Assembly (NCBI RefSeq): GCF_900102535.1
Contig: NZ_FNBP01000001.1
Location: forward strand, 62,001 to 126,000
Origin: Sulfitobacter delicatus
Lineage (GTDB): Bacteria; Pseudomonadota; Alphaproteobacteria; Rhodobacterales; Rhodobacteraceae
Direction of reading: 5' to 3'
Length of the DNA: 64,000 nt
Positions within the stretch are counted from its first letter, which is position 1, and each line of letters opens with the position of its first letter. Of this stretch, positions 46,107 to 55,659 are shown in pieces. Made by a program: the position numbers and the translations under genes. The notes under the pieces were generated by a model that had not been told where the DNA came from, ran no database searches, and was given only the letters and a program-made list of their open reading frames with translations.

Positions 46107-47060
46107 ATGGCCAAGAAATTCGCATCCCAAGGGGATATGACCGAAAAGGAAATCTCTTTCACGCAGGTCGGTGACGGGCTCTATGCCTTCACCGCCGAGG
46201 GCGACCCGAACTCCGGTGTCATCATCGGCGACGACAGCGTGATGATCATCGAAGCACAGGCCACCCCGCGACTGGCCAATAAGGTCATCGAATGTGTCCG
46301 CTCGGTCACCGACAAACCGATCAGCCATGTGGTGCTGACACACTACCACGCCGTGCGCGTGCTCGGCGCCTCGGCCTTTGGCGCGCAGCAGATCATCATG
46401 TCCGAAAAAGCCCGCGCCATGGTCGCAGAGCGGGGCCAAGAGGATTGGGACAGCGAGTTTGAACGCTTCCCGCGTCTGTTTGAAGGTCACGAGAGCATCC
46501 CCGGCCTGACATGGCCCACTACCACCTTCAACGGTCGTATGAGCGTCTATCTGGGCAAGCGCCGGGTCGATATCATGCAACTGGGCCGCGCCCATACGGC
46601 GGGTGACGCGGTGATCTATGTGCCGGACCAGAACGTCATGTTCACCGGCGACATCGTCGAATACCACTCCGCCTGCTATTGTGGAGACGGGCATTTCCAC
46701 GACTGGCCCGGCACGCTGGAACGCATCCGCGCCTTTGACCTTGACGCCATTGCGCCGGGGCGCGGTGACGCGCTGGTGGGCCGCGATATGGTCAACGCGG
46801 CGATCGACAGCACCGCCGACTTCGTGCGCTCGACCTACCGCCCCGCAGCCCGTGTCGCCCTGCGCGGCGGCACGCTGAAAGAGGCATGGGACGCCGTGCG
46901 CGCCGAGTGCGACCCCAAGTTCGGCGACTATGCGATCTATGAGCACTGCCTGCCCTTCAACGTCGCCCGCGCCTATGACGAAGCGCTCGACATCGACACA
47001 CCGCGCATCTGGACCGCCGCCCGCGACAAAGAGATGTGGGAGGCGCTGTCGGACGCATGA
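46107..47060 (+). CDS. MBL-fold protein with altered metal-binding residues
   Basis: This 317-residue protein has the overall metallo-beta-lactamase fold: LTHYHAVRVLG (79-84 HYHAVR), GRAHTAGD with His163 and FTGDIV with Asp182. The canonical HxHxDH reads HxHAVR, so Asp and the last His are missing, and the motif 5 PGHG reads PGRG (Arg219). The first metal site may persist; the second is probably lost. It is the third gene of the homogentisate operon, 54 bp after fahA. A hydrolase for a pathway side product is a guess. Confidence 0.85.
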   Translation: MAKKFASQGDMTEKEISFTQVGDGLYAFTAEGDPNSGVIIGDDSVMIIEAQATPRLANKVIECVRSVTDKPISHVVLTHYHAVRVLGASAFGAQQIIMSEKARAMVAERGQEDWDSEFERFPRLFEGHESIPGLTWPTTTFNGRMSVYLGKRRVDIMQLGRAHTAGDAVIYVPDQNVMFTGDIVEYHSACYCGDGHFHDWPGTLERIRAFDLDAIAPGRGDALVGRDMVNAAIDSTADFVRSTYRPAARVALRGGTLKEAWDAVRAECDPKFGDYAIYEHCLPFNVARAYDEALDIDTPRIWTAARDKEMWEALSDA

Positions 47061-47314
47061 GCCTGCTGCCTGTCCTTCTCAACGCGTTTATCGTGCTGGC
47101 GCTGGCCGTCTGGGCCTATCTGGTCTTCACCACGGTGATGGACCAGCGCCGGGAGGCTGCGCGACGCAGTGGGCAGGCATTTGCGGGGCTACGGAAGGGC
47201 ACTGGCGCATGGCTGCACTGGCTGCGTGCGCCTGAAACGCGCGGCGCGCGCTGGCGGCTGGCTTTGGTCACGCTTCTGCTGCTGGCCCTGCTCGCCGCCC
47301 GCGCGTTCGTCTGA
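47057..47314 (+). CDS. Two-helix small membrane protein of the homogentisate operon
   Basis: ATG 47057 overlaps the MBL stop (ATGA), giving 85 residues. There are two hydrophobic helices, about 6-26 and 68-84, joined by a basic, Arg-rich, cytoplasm-type loop. I recognise no family. Its tight coupling to the MBL and FAD hydroxylase genes suggests a partner or membrane docking role (inference). Confidence 0.7.
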   Translation: MSLLPVLLNAFIVLALAVWAYLVFTTVMDQRREAARRSGQAFAGLRKGTGAWLHWLRAPETRGARWRLALVTLLLLALLAARAFV

Positions 47315-47331
47315 CCTCGAAGGAACACCCA

Positions 47332-48939
47332 ATGGCCTACGCCTATACCCCCTTCCCCTACAGCCCCCCGCCTGGCCTCACTGCGCCCGAGCCGAGACAT
47401 CCGGTGGTGATTGTGGGGGCTGGTCCCATTGGCTTGTCCATGGCGGTGGACCTTGCCCTGCGCGGCGTAAAATCCGTGGTGCTGGACGACAACAACGTGG
47501 TCTCCCTCGGCTCCCGTGCGATCTGTTGGGCTAATCGCACTCTTGAGATTTTTGACCGGCTCGGGATCGGCGAGCGCATGCTCGCCAAGGGCGTGACGTG
47601 GAAAGTGGGCCGACAATTTCACGGCGACCGCGAAGTCTATAACTTCGATCTATTGCCGGAACCGGGGCACAAATACCCCGCTTTCGTGAACCTGCAGCAA
47701 TATTACATCGAGCAATACCTCGTCGAACGTGCGCAGGACTTTCCTGACCTCATCGACCTGCGCTTCCTCAATAAGGTTACAGACCACAAGGGCCATGCGG
47801 ATCACGTCGAACTGACGATCGAGACCCCAGACGGGCCCTATCGGTTAGAGACCGACTGGTACATCGCCTGCGACGGTGCGGGCTCGGCCACCCGCAAACG
47901 TATGGCGCTGCCCTTTGAAGGTCAGACATTTGATGAGCATTTTCTAATCGCCGATGTGGAGATGGAGACTTCTCCCTTCGGCAACCACAACACGCCGGAG
48001 CGCTGGTTTTGGTTCGCACCTCCCTTTCACAACGGTCAATCCGCGCTGCTGCACAAACAGCCCGACAACATCTATCGCATCGACCTACAACTGGGGCCGG
48101 AGACCGACCCAAAAGCCGAGGCGACCGAGGAGAAGGTCGTTCCGAGGGTGAAGCAGATGCTGGGTGATGCGCCGTTCCGGCTGGACTGGATGAGCGTCTA
48201 TAAATTCCACTGCGCGCGGTTAGAGAAGTTTGTGCATGACCGCGTAATCTTTGTCGGCGACAGCGCCCATGTGGTTAGCCCCTTCGGCGCGCGGGGCGGC
48301 AATGGCGGGGTGCAGGATGTCGACAACCTCGGCTGGAAACTCGCCGCGGTTGTCCGGGGCGAAGCGCAGCCGAGCTTGATTGAGAGCTATGACATTGAGC
48401 GCGGCCATGCGGCAGATGAGAACATGCGCAACTCGGCGCGCGCGACAAACTTCATGACGCCCAAGACCCCTATTGAAGCGCTCTTCCGTGACGAGGTTCT
48501 GAATCTCGCCGCAGATCACCCGTTCGCGCGCAAACTAATTAACTCGGGCCGACTGTCACAGCCTTGCTCACTGGCGCATAGCCCCTTGCAGACTTCCGGG
48601 GACGCGCCGCTAGAGCCAGGAAGTGCCTTGCTTGATGCGCCGCTCCGCGGCCCTGCAGGGGAAACTTGGATGGTCCAAGAAGCACAAGGTGCCTTCACCT
48701 TGCTTGCCATTGGCAACATCACACCGCCAGAACTGCCCGGCATCGCGCGGATTGGCATTAACCAAAATGTCTCCGACTACCCCTGTTTCAGCGATCCCGA
48801 CGGTTACGCCACCCGCCGCTACGGCTCGGAGCGCCTCTACCTGCTGCGACCTGACGGGCATGTCTGTGCGAGCTTTGACCATGCCGACAGCGCCGCGATC
48901 AAAGCGGCCCATGCCCGTGCCACAGGAGCCTGCTCATGA
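47332..48939 (+). CDS. FAD-dependent aromatic hydroxylase (MhpA/PheA-TfdB class)
   Basis: This 535-residue flavoprotein monooxygenase has the dinucleotide-binding GAGPIG (29-34), a DG-type motif IACDGAGSATRKRM and the GD motif FVGDSAHVVSPFGARGGNGG-type followed by DVDNLGWKLA. Class A hydroxylases of this type oxidise phenolic rings with NAD(P)H and O2. Its place in the hmgA operon suggests it makes homogentisate or an analogue from a hydroxyphenylacetate (inference). Its last bases overlap the DUF2783 gene. Confidence 0.9.
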   Translation: MAYAYTPFPYSPPPGLTAPEPRHPVVIVGAGPIGLSMAVDLALRGVKSVVLDDNNVVSLGSRAICWANRTLEIFDRLGIGERMLAKGVTWKVGRQFHGDREVYNFDLLPEPGHKYPAFVNLQQYYIEQYLVERAQDFPDLIDLRFLNKVTDHKGHADHVELTIETPDGPYRLETDWYIACDGAGSATRKRMALPFEGQTFDEHFLIADVEMETSPFGNHNTPERWFWFAPPFHNGQSALLHKQPDNIYRIDLQLGPETDPKAEATEEKVVPRVKQMLGDAPFRLDWMSVYKFHCARLEKFVHDRVIFVGDSAHVVSPFGARGGNGGVQDVDNLGWKLAAVVRGEAQPSLIESYDIERGHAADENMRNSARATNFMTPKTPIEALFRDEVLNLAADHPFARKLINSGRLSQPCSLAHSPLQTSGDAPLEPGSALLDAPLRGPAGETWMVQEAQGAFTLLAIGNITPPELPGIARIGINQNVSDYPCFSDPDGYATRRYGSERLYLLRPDGHVCASFDHADSAAIKAAHARATGACS

Positions 48940-49139
48940 CCTTGCCAACCCTTGACGACAACCTCGGCACCGAGGGCGATACGGTCTATGCCGCGCTAAT
49001 GACCGCGCATGAAGGGCTGTCAGAAAGCGAAAGCCACGCGCTGAATGCGCGACTGGTGCTGATCTTGGCGAATGAGATCGGCGATCGTTCCCGGCTCGAA
49101 GAGCTGTTTGCCGCAGCGCGCGCGGCCGGGCGGCGGTAG
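48936..49139 (+). CDS. DUF2783-family small protein
   Basis: This 67-residue acidic helical protein matches my memory of DUF2783: TVYAALMTAHEGLSESESHALNARLVLILANEIGD (in part) with a LEELFAAARAAG end. Such proteins are found beside FAD hydroxylases, as here, where it overlaps the hydroxylase stop by ATGA. A regulatory or chaperone-like subunit is plausible but unproven. Confidence 0.8.
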   Translation: MTLPTLDDNLGTEGDTVYAALMTAHEGLSESESHALNARLVLILANEIGDRSRLEELFAAARAAGRR

Positions 49140-49223
49140 CAAGACGCCAGCCGATAGAGCACTTTACTTTGCGGACGTTCTATTGATCACTGGATGAATA
49201 GACATCTCTCAGGAGGCACCGCA

Positions 49224-49850
49224 ATGGAACTGCACGTCTGGCTCGCCTTCGCTTCGGCCTCCATCGCCCTCTTGCTGATACCGGGACCGACCGTGCTCCT
49301 GATCCTCAGCTACGCCATATCGCAAGGGCGGCGGGTAGCTTTGGCAACCGTTGCAGGCGTTGCTTTAGGCGATCTGATTGCCATGTCAGCATCTCTGGCT
49401 GGCCTTGGCGCATTGGTGCTGACCTCGGCTAAACTGTTCATTCTGCTAAAGTGGGTCGGCGCGGCCTATCTTGTCTATCTCGGTATCAAGCTCTTTCGCA
49501 GCGCGCCGGCTGCATCGCTCGGCATGCTGGGCGATGCGCCTGAAGCATCGGTGCGGACGGTCTTTGCCCATTCGGCAGCCGTGACCGCGCTCAACCCGAA
49601 ATCCATCGTCTTCTTCATCGCTTTCGTGCCGCAGTTCATCCATCCGAACGCCGTATTGGCTCCGCAGTTCGGGGTGCTCATCGCGACATTCGTTGGTTTT
49701 GCAGCAGTGAATGCGCTGGCCTACGCCCTGCTCGCCGATAAGCTGCGCCAGAAAATCGCACGTCCCTCGGTCTTGCCCTTCCTCACCAGATTGGGCGGTG
49801 CCACGTTGGTCGCCATGGGTGTGGCGACCGCAACGCTACGGCGTTCGTAA
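49224..49850 (+). CDS. LysE-family exporter
   Basis: ATG 49224 has an excellent ribosome-binding site AGGAGG 8 bases upstream. The 208-residue protein has six membrane helices with the RhtB/LysE signature IPGPTVLLILSYAISQGRR and KWVGAAYLVYLGIKL, then TALNPKSIVFFIAFVPQF. It exports amino acids or derivatives. It is 84 bp after the DUF2783 gene and may or may not belong to the homogentisate operon. The 258 bp that follow contain no visible gene. Confidence 0.93.
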   Translation: MELHVWLAFASASIALLLIPGPTVLLILSYAISQGRRVALATVAGVALGDLIAMSASLAGLGALVLTSAKLFILLKWVGAAYLVYLGIKLFRSAPAASLGMLGDAPEASVRTVFAHSAAVTALNPKSIVFFIAFVPQFIHPNAVLAPQFGVLIATFVGFAAVNALAYALLADKLRQKIARPSVLPFLTRLGGATLVAMGVATATLRRS

Positions 49851-50108
49851 GAGTCTTCTAGGTACCCATCTATGCCGACTGATCTCTAAAATATTAAACA
49901 TATTCGCAGGCTTGCCCGCCTCTCTCCGCACGCTATCTCAACGCTCACTCTGGCGCGGCAGGCTTGACCTAGGCCGTCTGATCGGCAGACTGGCAAGACG
50001 CGCCTCACCAGAATGGCGATTAACGCAGGTTAACTGCATCACCTGATCAAACCCCGAAACGGGGTCTTCGCGACACCTCAGACTGTCGCGACAACAGAGA
50101 GGAAAATC

Positions 50109-51785
50109 ATGGAATTTTTCACACGTACTGGAAAACCACTGCCGCAATCCGTGCTGAAGTCAGCCGAGAAAGCCAAGTCCGACCCGGTCAGCCGACGCGA
50201 GTTTCTGGCCGTGGCCAGCGCCTTTGGTGCAACCTCGGCCACCGCCTATGCGATGCTCGGCATGGCGCGCCCGGCACAGGCCGAAGCCCATGCCAACCTC
50301 AAAGAGGGCGGCACGGTTCGGATGCAGATGGAAGTGCGTGCTTTGAAAGAGCCGCGTACCTTTGACTGGTCGCAGATCGCGAACTTCACCCGCGGTTGGC
50401 TGGAATATCTCGCGGTCTGGGAGAATGACGGCACCTTCTCCCCCGCCCTGCTGGAAAGCTGGGAGATCAACGACGACGCAACCGAATATGTCCTGAACGT
50501 CCGCAAGGGCGTCAAATGGAACGACGGCAGCGATTTCACCGCGCAGGACGTGGCGCGCAACATCGAGGGCTGGTGTGACAAGTCGCTCGAAGGCAACTCC
50601 ATGGCAGGCCGCTTCGCCACTCTGATCGATGAAGAAACCGGCAAAGCGATCGAGGGCGCGATTGAGGTTGTGGACGACCATACCGTCAAGCTGACCCTGC
50701 CCAAGTCCGACATCACCTTGATCCCCGGCATGGCCGACTACCCCGCCGCTATCACGCCCGAGGGCTTTGACGCGGACAACATGCTGGAGAACCCCGTCGG
50801 CACTGGCCCCTATCTGCCAGAATCGCTCGAAGTTGGCGTCAAAAGCGTGCTGGTCAAGAATCCCGACCATACATGGTGGGGCACCGAGGTGTTCGGCGGC
50901 CCCTACATCGACCGCTTGGAATATATCGACTACGGCACCGACCCCTCCGCTTGGATCGCCGCCGCCGAAGCCGAAGAGGTCGACGCTTTCTATTCGATGG
51001 AAGGCGAATATATCGACATCATGAGCACGCTGGACGGTTGGGTAGAGAACGAGATCGCCTCTGCCGCGACCATCGTGATCCGCCCCAACCAACTGGCCGA
51101 GATCGACGGCCAGAAGCCCTATGAAGACAAGCGCGTGCGCAACGCGCTGCAACTGGCGGTCGACAACGCGGTGCTGCTGGAGCTTGGCTATGCCGGGCGC
51201 GGGATCGTGGCCGAGAACCACCACGTCGGCCCGATGCACCCGGAATACGCTGAGATTGATCCGCCTAAGACTGACCCCGCCGCCGCCAAAGCCCTGATGG
51301 AAGAGGCGGGCATGGCCGACTATGAGCATGAGCTCTTCTCCATCGACGACGCCTGGCGCAAGGACACCACCGATGCTGTCGCCGCGCAGCTGCGTGACGC
51401 GGGCATTCCGGTGAAACGCACGATCCTGCCCGGTTCGACCTTCTGGAACGACTGGACGAAGTATCCCTTCTCCTCGACCAACTGGAACGCGCGGCCCTTG
51501 GGTGTGCAAATCTGGGCGCTGGCCTACCGCTCGGGCGAGGCGTGGAACGAGTTCGGCTATGCGAACCCTGAGTTCGACGCGCTGCTTTCTGAGGCGCTCG
51601 CCACAGCAGATGTCGATGCCCGCCGCGAGATCATGGCGAAGGGTGAGAAGATGCTGCAAGACGACGGCGTCACGATCCAGCCCTACTGGCGGTCGCTCTA
51701 TAACCACACCCGCGAGGGTCTGGTCGGTGCGGGCCACCATATCGGTTTTGAGTATCATCCGGCGCGCATGGCGTGGACTGAGTGA
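50109..51785 (+). CDS. Tat-exported family 5 solute-binding protein, orphan
   Basis: This 558-residue SBP has a twin-arginine signal (SRREFLAVA at 28-36, cleavage after PAQAEA). Family 5 hallmarks are [41 protein letters not shown] (in part) and NPVGTGPYL. Such proteins feed peptide, nickel or oligosaccharide ABC importers. No permease or ATPase gene is adjacent; it is followed by a terminator. It may share a transporter elsewhere or act as a sensor partner. Confidence 0.93.
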   Translation: MEFFTRTGKPLPQSVLKSAEKAKSDPVSRREFLAVASAFGATSATAYAMLGMARPAQAEAHANLKEGGTVRMQMEVRALKEPRTFDWSQIANFTRGWLEYLAVWENDGTFSPALLESWEINDDATEYVLNVRKGVKWNDGSDFTAQDVARNIEGWCDKSLEGNSMAGRFATLIDEETGKAIEGAIEVVDDHTVKLTLPKSDITLIPGMADYPAAITPEGFDADNMLENPVGTGPYLPESLEVGVKSVLVKNPDHTWWGTEVFGGPYIDRLEYIDYGTDPSAWIAAAEAEEVDAFYSMEGEYIDIMSTLDGWVENEIASAATIVIRPNQLAEIDGQKPYEDKRVRNALQLAVDNAVLLELGYAGRGIVAENHHVGPMHPEYAEIDPPKTDPAAAKALMEEAGMADYEHELFSIDDAWRKDTTDAVAAQLRDAGIPVKRTILPGSTFWNDWTKYPFSSTNWNARPLGVQIWALAYRSGEAWNEFGYANPEFDALLSEALATADVDARREIMAKGEKMLQDDGVTIQPYWRSLYNHTREGLVGAGHHIGFEYHPARMAWTE

Positions 51786-51803
51786 TCTGATCGACAGAAC
51801 AAC

Positions 51804-51830
51804 AAAGGGCCGCAGCGATGCGGCCCTTTT
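51804..51830. terminator. Intrinsic terminator between convergent genes
   Basis: An 11-bp stem (AAAGGGCCGCA / TGCGGCCCTTT), GCGA loop, T run on the plus strand and A run on the other, so it can work both ways. Confidence 0.88.
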
Positions 51831-51849
51831 CCGTTAAGGCGGTCAGGGT

Positions 51850-52785
51850 TCAGTCGTCGAGCAGAGCCTTGGCCATCATCATATGCACACCCTTTTCGCG
51901 GTTCACCGTCTGCGTCACCCGCAAATCCCCCGCCAGCGAACACAGCACATAGGCATCCTCGCGGCTGATCCCGGCGCGCTCTGACACCAGCGTGATCATA
52001 TCGCGCAGGGCCATCTCGGCGCAGGTATCCAGACTGGGGGCCATGCCCATCGTGATAACATGCGTCGGCGTCTCGGCCTGCGGATAGGTCATCGGCTTGT
52101 CTTTCAGCACCGTCAGCCGGAACCGCCCCTGGAGGGCCGTCTCAATCGCTGTAACGCAGACCTCGCCATCCCCCTGCGCGCCGTGCCCGTCCCCGCAGGA
52201 GAAGAGCGCGCCTTCGGTATGCACCGGCAGGTAAAGCGTCGTACCTGCGACCAGTTCCTTATTGTCGATATTGCCGCCATGTTTGCGCGGCTCAATCGTA
52301 GCGATCCGTCCCCATTCGGGCGGCGGCGCCACGGCCATGACGCCAAAGAACGGGGCCAAGGGCAACTCCAGCCCCCAAGGCAGCCGGGCGATGCCCCGCT
52401 CTGCGTCGAGCGGGATATTGGTGTGATAGGTCTCGGGGAACTCCTGCGGCAAGGTGCCTGCCAGCGGGCGGATGAAGTTATAGCCCCAGTCTTGCCGCAG
52501 TGCGACGTCCAGAATGTCGACCTGCAGCACATCTCCCGGCATCGCGCCTTCGACGGCAACCGGGCCGGTCAAGATATGGCCGGGCATCGGCGGCGGCCCT
52601 GCGGCGTGGATCTCGTAAAGCTCGGGGGGCACGTGAAACCCCTCGGGCGGCAAGCTGTTCGGCGCGCCGGAGACAGTGTTGATGATGACCTCTTCGCCGC
52701 TCTTGATCGTCAGCGCGGCAGGCCGCGCCGCTTCGAAATAGCCCCAGTGACAGGTCTCGGGCGATGCGTTTAGCGTGGCGGTCAT
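51850..52785 (-). CDS. Acetamidase/formamidase-family protein
   Basis: This 311-residue protein has the FmdA/AmdA pattern: HWGYFEAARPAALTIKSGEEV (in part), GHILTGPVAVEGAMPGDVL, and the GDGHGAQGDGEVCVTAIE active-site region. These enzymes hydrolyse short amides such as formamide to ammonia and acid. The start ATG overlaps the stop of the oxidoreductase upstream (ATGA), so the two are coupled. Nitrogen scavenging from an amide imported by the neighbouring TRAP system is a plausible theme. Confidence 0.92.
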   Translation of the reverse strand: MTATLNASPETCHWGYFEAARPAALTIKSGEEVIINTVSGAPNSLPPEGFHVPPELYEIHAAGPPPMPGHILTGPVAVEGAMPGDVLQVDILDVALRQDWGYNFIRPLAGTLPQEFPETYHTNIPLDAERGIARLPWGLELPLAPFFGVMAVAPPPEWGRIATIEPRKHGGNIDNKELVAGTTLYLPVHTEGALFSCGDGHGAQGDGEVCVTAIETALQGRFRLTVLKDKPMTYPQAETPTHVITMGMAPSLDTCAEMALRDMITLVSERAGISREDAYVLCSLAGDLRVTQTVNREKGVHMMMAKALLDD

Positions 52786-53750
52786 GTGCGGGTGCCTCCG
52801 TTTGACAAGATGCCTTCGATCAAAATCTGCACGCGCAGCGCTTCCTGCGGCGTCGCGAGGCGGTTTGGCTTGCCGGCCATAAGCAGAGCCATGTCGCTCA
52901 GCTGCGCTTTAAGGCTGCTCGCACGGTCGTCAGGCGGCGCACCGCTTGTCGGGGTGAAGGCTTCGCCGGTCGAGACCGTGTCGATCGAGAACTCCGAAAT
53001 ACGGCGGCTGGCCTTAGCGCCCTTCACCGTAACCTCTTGCCGATCTGGCTGCGCGCCGCCGACACTGCCGAGGATCGACACCGGCAGCCCCTGCGCATTG
53101 ACCAGCCGCGCCGCGACGTGGGTCTCACAAAGTTTGTCATCAGGATATTCGGCATGCGCCCATGACAGTTCCAGCGGGCCGAGCACCCGTTCGCTGAGAA
53201 AGAGGAAATGCGAGATCACTTCGCGGGTCATCCCCCCCTCGGCGCTAAAGCGCAGCCAGTCTGCGTCCTTCTGCCAGGCACGCGGCCATGCGGGATAGGT
53301 CACGACAATGTCGATGCCGCAAAGATCCCCAAGCGCGCCTTCGTCGATAGAGCGCCGCAGATCGGTCAGCGCGGCCCCGGCCGCTTGGGTGAAGTTCACC
53401 GCTGCTGGCACACCCGCGGCTTCCAGTTCAGCCACTAACGCGCGGCTCTCGCCAATATCGACGCCAAGCGGTTTTTCGAGAAAGATCGCCTTCCCCGCTG
53501 CTGCCGCCTCCAGCGCATAGGCTTTGCGCGGCACCGGGGGACAGGCGAGATAAACCAAATCGACATCTGCCAAGGCCTCAAACGCAGTCTCAGCCAGAAC
53601 CGCCTCCGGGGCCACCGCTTGCGCGGCCTTGCAAGCCGCCGGATCGGGATCCCAGATTGTGGCAACTGTAAACTCAGGATGCAGCACCATATGTTCGGCC
53701 ATGCGCCGGCCCATGATCCCCAATCCGATAACCGCAGTTCTAATCGCCAT
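52782..53750 (-). CDS. Gfo/Idh/MocA-family oxidoreductase
   Basis: ATG 53750 (ribosome-binding site AGGGAG) gives 322 residues; an in-frame ATG at 53765 contains that site and is less likely. The N-terminal Rossmann fold starts AIRTAVIGLGIMGRRMAEH and includes the EKPLGVDIGESRAL motif with catalytic Lys; the C-terminal alpha/beta domain binds sugar-like substrates. It probably oxidises a polyol, inositol or sugar derivative with NAD(P). Confidence 0.92.
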   Translation of the reverse strand: MAIRTAVIGLGIMGRRMAEHMVLHPEFTVATIWDPDPAACKAAQAVAPEAVLAETAFEALADVDLVYLACPPVPRKAYALEAAAAGKAIFLEKPLGVDIGESRALVAELEAAGVPAAVNFTQAAGAALTDLRRSIDEGALGDLCGIDIVVTYPAWPRAWQKDADWLRFSAEGGMTREVISHFLFLSERVLGPLELSWAHAEYPDDKLCETHVAARLVNAQGLPVSILGSVGGAQPDRQEVTVKGAKASRRISEFSIDTVSTGEAFTPTSGAPPDDRASSLKAQLSDMALLMAGKPNRLATPQEALRVQILIEGILSNGGTRT

Positions 53751-53825
53751 CTTCGTCTCCCTCATATTGCCGCGCGATAAGACGCTGCAATCTGGGGAAG
53801 TTCAACCGCTCAGAGCGCAGGCACC

Positions 53826-54257
53826 TCAGGCAAGGTCGGCGCGCACCAAGGGCTCGATGACGCGGCGCAGTTCTTCGGGGGCGGATTGGCTCTCGAACAC
53901 ATCCGCACGGGTAAAGACGCAGGTAAAGGAGCCTTCAAAGCACAATACACCGTTCTGCCGCGCCTTCATGCCAAAGGTGATGGACTTATTGCCCAACCGC
54001 GTTGGATAGGTCTCACAAAGCAGCTTGTGGCGGGGCGTGACCGGGCTGCGAAAATCCATCGACAGGTTCACGAAAGGCGTGCCGATGTTGCGGTCGATTT
54101 CAAGCTGAAACCAGCCGTCCCCGTCAAAATGCGCCTCCCACCATGCGTTGATCGCGTCCAGCGCAAAATAGGGCAACCGCGCCGTATAGGCGATGCGCGC
54201 CGGGTCGCAATCGCCCCAAGTGACGTTGATCTCGTGAACGAAGTTTTCCGTGGTCAT
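53826..54257 (-). CDS. 4-hydroxybenzoyl-CoA thioesterase-type acyl-CoA thioesterase
   Basis: This 143-residue hot-dog protein carries the family motif VTWGDCDPARIAYTARLPYF with active-site Asp in DCDPARI. It hydrolyses aromatic or short acyl-CoA thioesters. It lies 75 bp before the oxidoreductase and 81 bp after dctM on the same strand, so the group may be one operon. Confidence 0.92.
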   Translation of the reverse strand: MTTENFVHEINVTWGDCDPARIAYTARLPYFALDAINAWWEAHFDGDGWFQLEIDRNIGTPFVNLSMDFRSPVTPRHKLLCETYPTRLGNKSITFGMKARQNGVLCFEGSFTCVFTRADVFESQSAPEELRRVIEPLVRADLA

Positions 54258-54338
54258 AGGGCTGCTCTCATCTGCTTATGGCGCGCGCGGCGCGGGGACT
54301 GTTCTAGCCCTTCCAGCCCCACGCGCAACCCGCTGCCC

Positions 54339-55658
54339 CTAGCCCGGCAACAAGAACAGCGTGATCGCGGGGAAGGCCACCAGCAGAACCACGCGCGCCA
54401 TGTCGGAGCCCACGAAATACATCACCGCCTTGTAGGTTTCCTTCATAGGGGTGTCGCGGTCCATCGAGTTGATGATGAAGAGGTTCATCCCCACGGGAGG
54501 CGTGATCAGACCGACCTCGACCACAATCAGCACGAGGATGCCAAACCAGATCGCGAGATGCTCGGGGCTCATGCCGAAATCCATGGCCGAAATCACCGGA
54601 AAGAAGATCGGCACGGTCAGCAGGATCATCGACAGGCTGTCCATCAGGCAGCCGAAGATCAAGTAGAAGATCAGGATTACGATCAACACGGTCAGCGGCG
54701 CATAGCCCTGCGTAGTCACCCATTCCGCCATGAACTGAGGCACGCCAGAAAGTGCTAGAAACCCGTTGTAGAACCCCGCGCCCAAGACGATGAAAAAGAT
54801 CATCGCGGTGGTCTTGGCCGTGCCCAATAGGCTGTCGCGCAGGACCGCCCAATTGAGCGAGCCCGCCAGCAATGCGGCCAACCCGGTGCCAGCCGCGCCG
54901 ATGGCCGAACCTTCGGTCGGGGTGAACCAGCCCGCATAGATGCCGCCCACCACGACGACAAAGATCACCAGTACCGGCCAAGTGTCGGCAAGCGCCGAAA
55001 AGCGTTCGCGCATGGGCACAGGTGCGCGGGTGCCCGCGGCTTCGGGGTGTAGGCGCACATAGAGCGAGATCGTGGCGATATAGCCAAGCGCAGCGAGAAT
55101 GCCGGGGATGAAGGCCGCGAGGAAGAGTTTTGCGATATTCTGTTCGGTGAGGATCGCATAGATCACGAGGATCACTGAGGGCGGGATCAGGATGCCCAGC
55201 GTACCGCCCGCCGCGAGCGTAGCTGTGGAAAAGCCACCCGAATAGCCGTAGCGCCGCAACTCTGGCAGTGCGACTTTGGACATGGTGGCCGCCGTCGCCA
55301 GCGACGAGCCACAGATGGCCCCAAATCCCGCACAGGCGCCCACAGCGGCCATTGCGACCCCGCCGCGCCGATGACCGAGAAAGCTCTCAGCCGCGCGGAA
55401 CAGCTTGGAGGACATGCCCGAGAGCGTGGCGAACTGCCCCATCAGCAGGAACATCGGAATGATGCTCAGCGAATAGCTTGAGAAGGTCGTGTAGGTCTCG
55501 GACTTCAGCTTGGCCAACAGCGGCGTGGGGTTGCCGCCCATCGCCAGATACCAGCCGCCGAACCCGCAGAGCAGCATCGCCAGCCCGATGGGCGCGCGCA
55601 AGAAAACCATGATGAGCAGGACGGGGAAGGACCAGAAGCCCAATTCGAGGTTGGTCAC
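54339..55658 (-). CDS. dctM: TRAP transporter large permease DctM
   Basis: GTG 55658, one base after the dctQ stop, gives 439 residues; a longer in-frame reading reaches into dctQ and is unlikely. About twelve membrane helices with family signatures FGAICGSSLATAATMSKVALPE-type, GTLGILIPPSVILVIYAILT (in part) and VGLITPPVGMNLFIIN. It is the ion-coupled channel subunit of a TRAP importer for carboxylates or related acids. The last gene before the thioesterase. Confidence 0.93.
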   Translation of the reverse strand: MTNLELGFWSFPVLLIMVFLRAPIGLAMLLCGFGGWYLAMGGNPTPLLAKLKSETYTTFSSYSLSIIPMFLLMGQFATLSGMSSKLFRAAESFLGHRRGGVAMAAVGACAGFGAICGSSLATAATMSKVALPELRRYGYSGGFSTATLAAGGTLGILIPPSVILVIYAILTEQNIAKLFLAAFIPGILAALGYIATISLYVRLHPEAAGTRAPVPMRERFSALADTWPVLVIFVVVVGGIYAGWFTPTEGSAIGAAGTGLAALLAGSLNWAVLRDSLLGTAKTTAMIFFIVLGAGFYNGFLALSGVPQFMAEWVTTQGYAPLTVLIVILIFYLIFGCLMDSLSMILLTVPIFFPVISAMDFGMSPEHLAIWFGILVLIVVEVGLITPPVGMNLFIINSMDRDTPMKETYKAVMYFVGSDMARVVLLVAFPAITLFLLPG

Positions 55659-55659
55659 G

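Noticed and set aside
45498-46946. 482-codon frame opposite fahA and the MBL gene
   Set aside because: Antisense shadow spanning two real genes and their gap.
50020-50033. Possible CtrA site TTAA-N6-TTAA upstream of the solute-binding protein
   Set aside because: Spacing is 6, not 7, and neither half has the extended TTAACC form.
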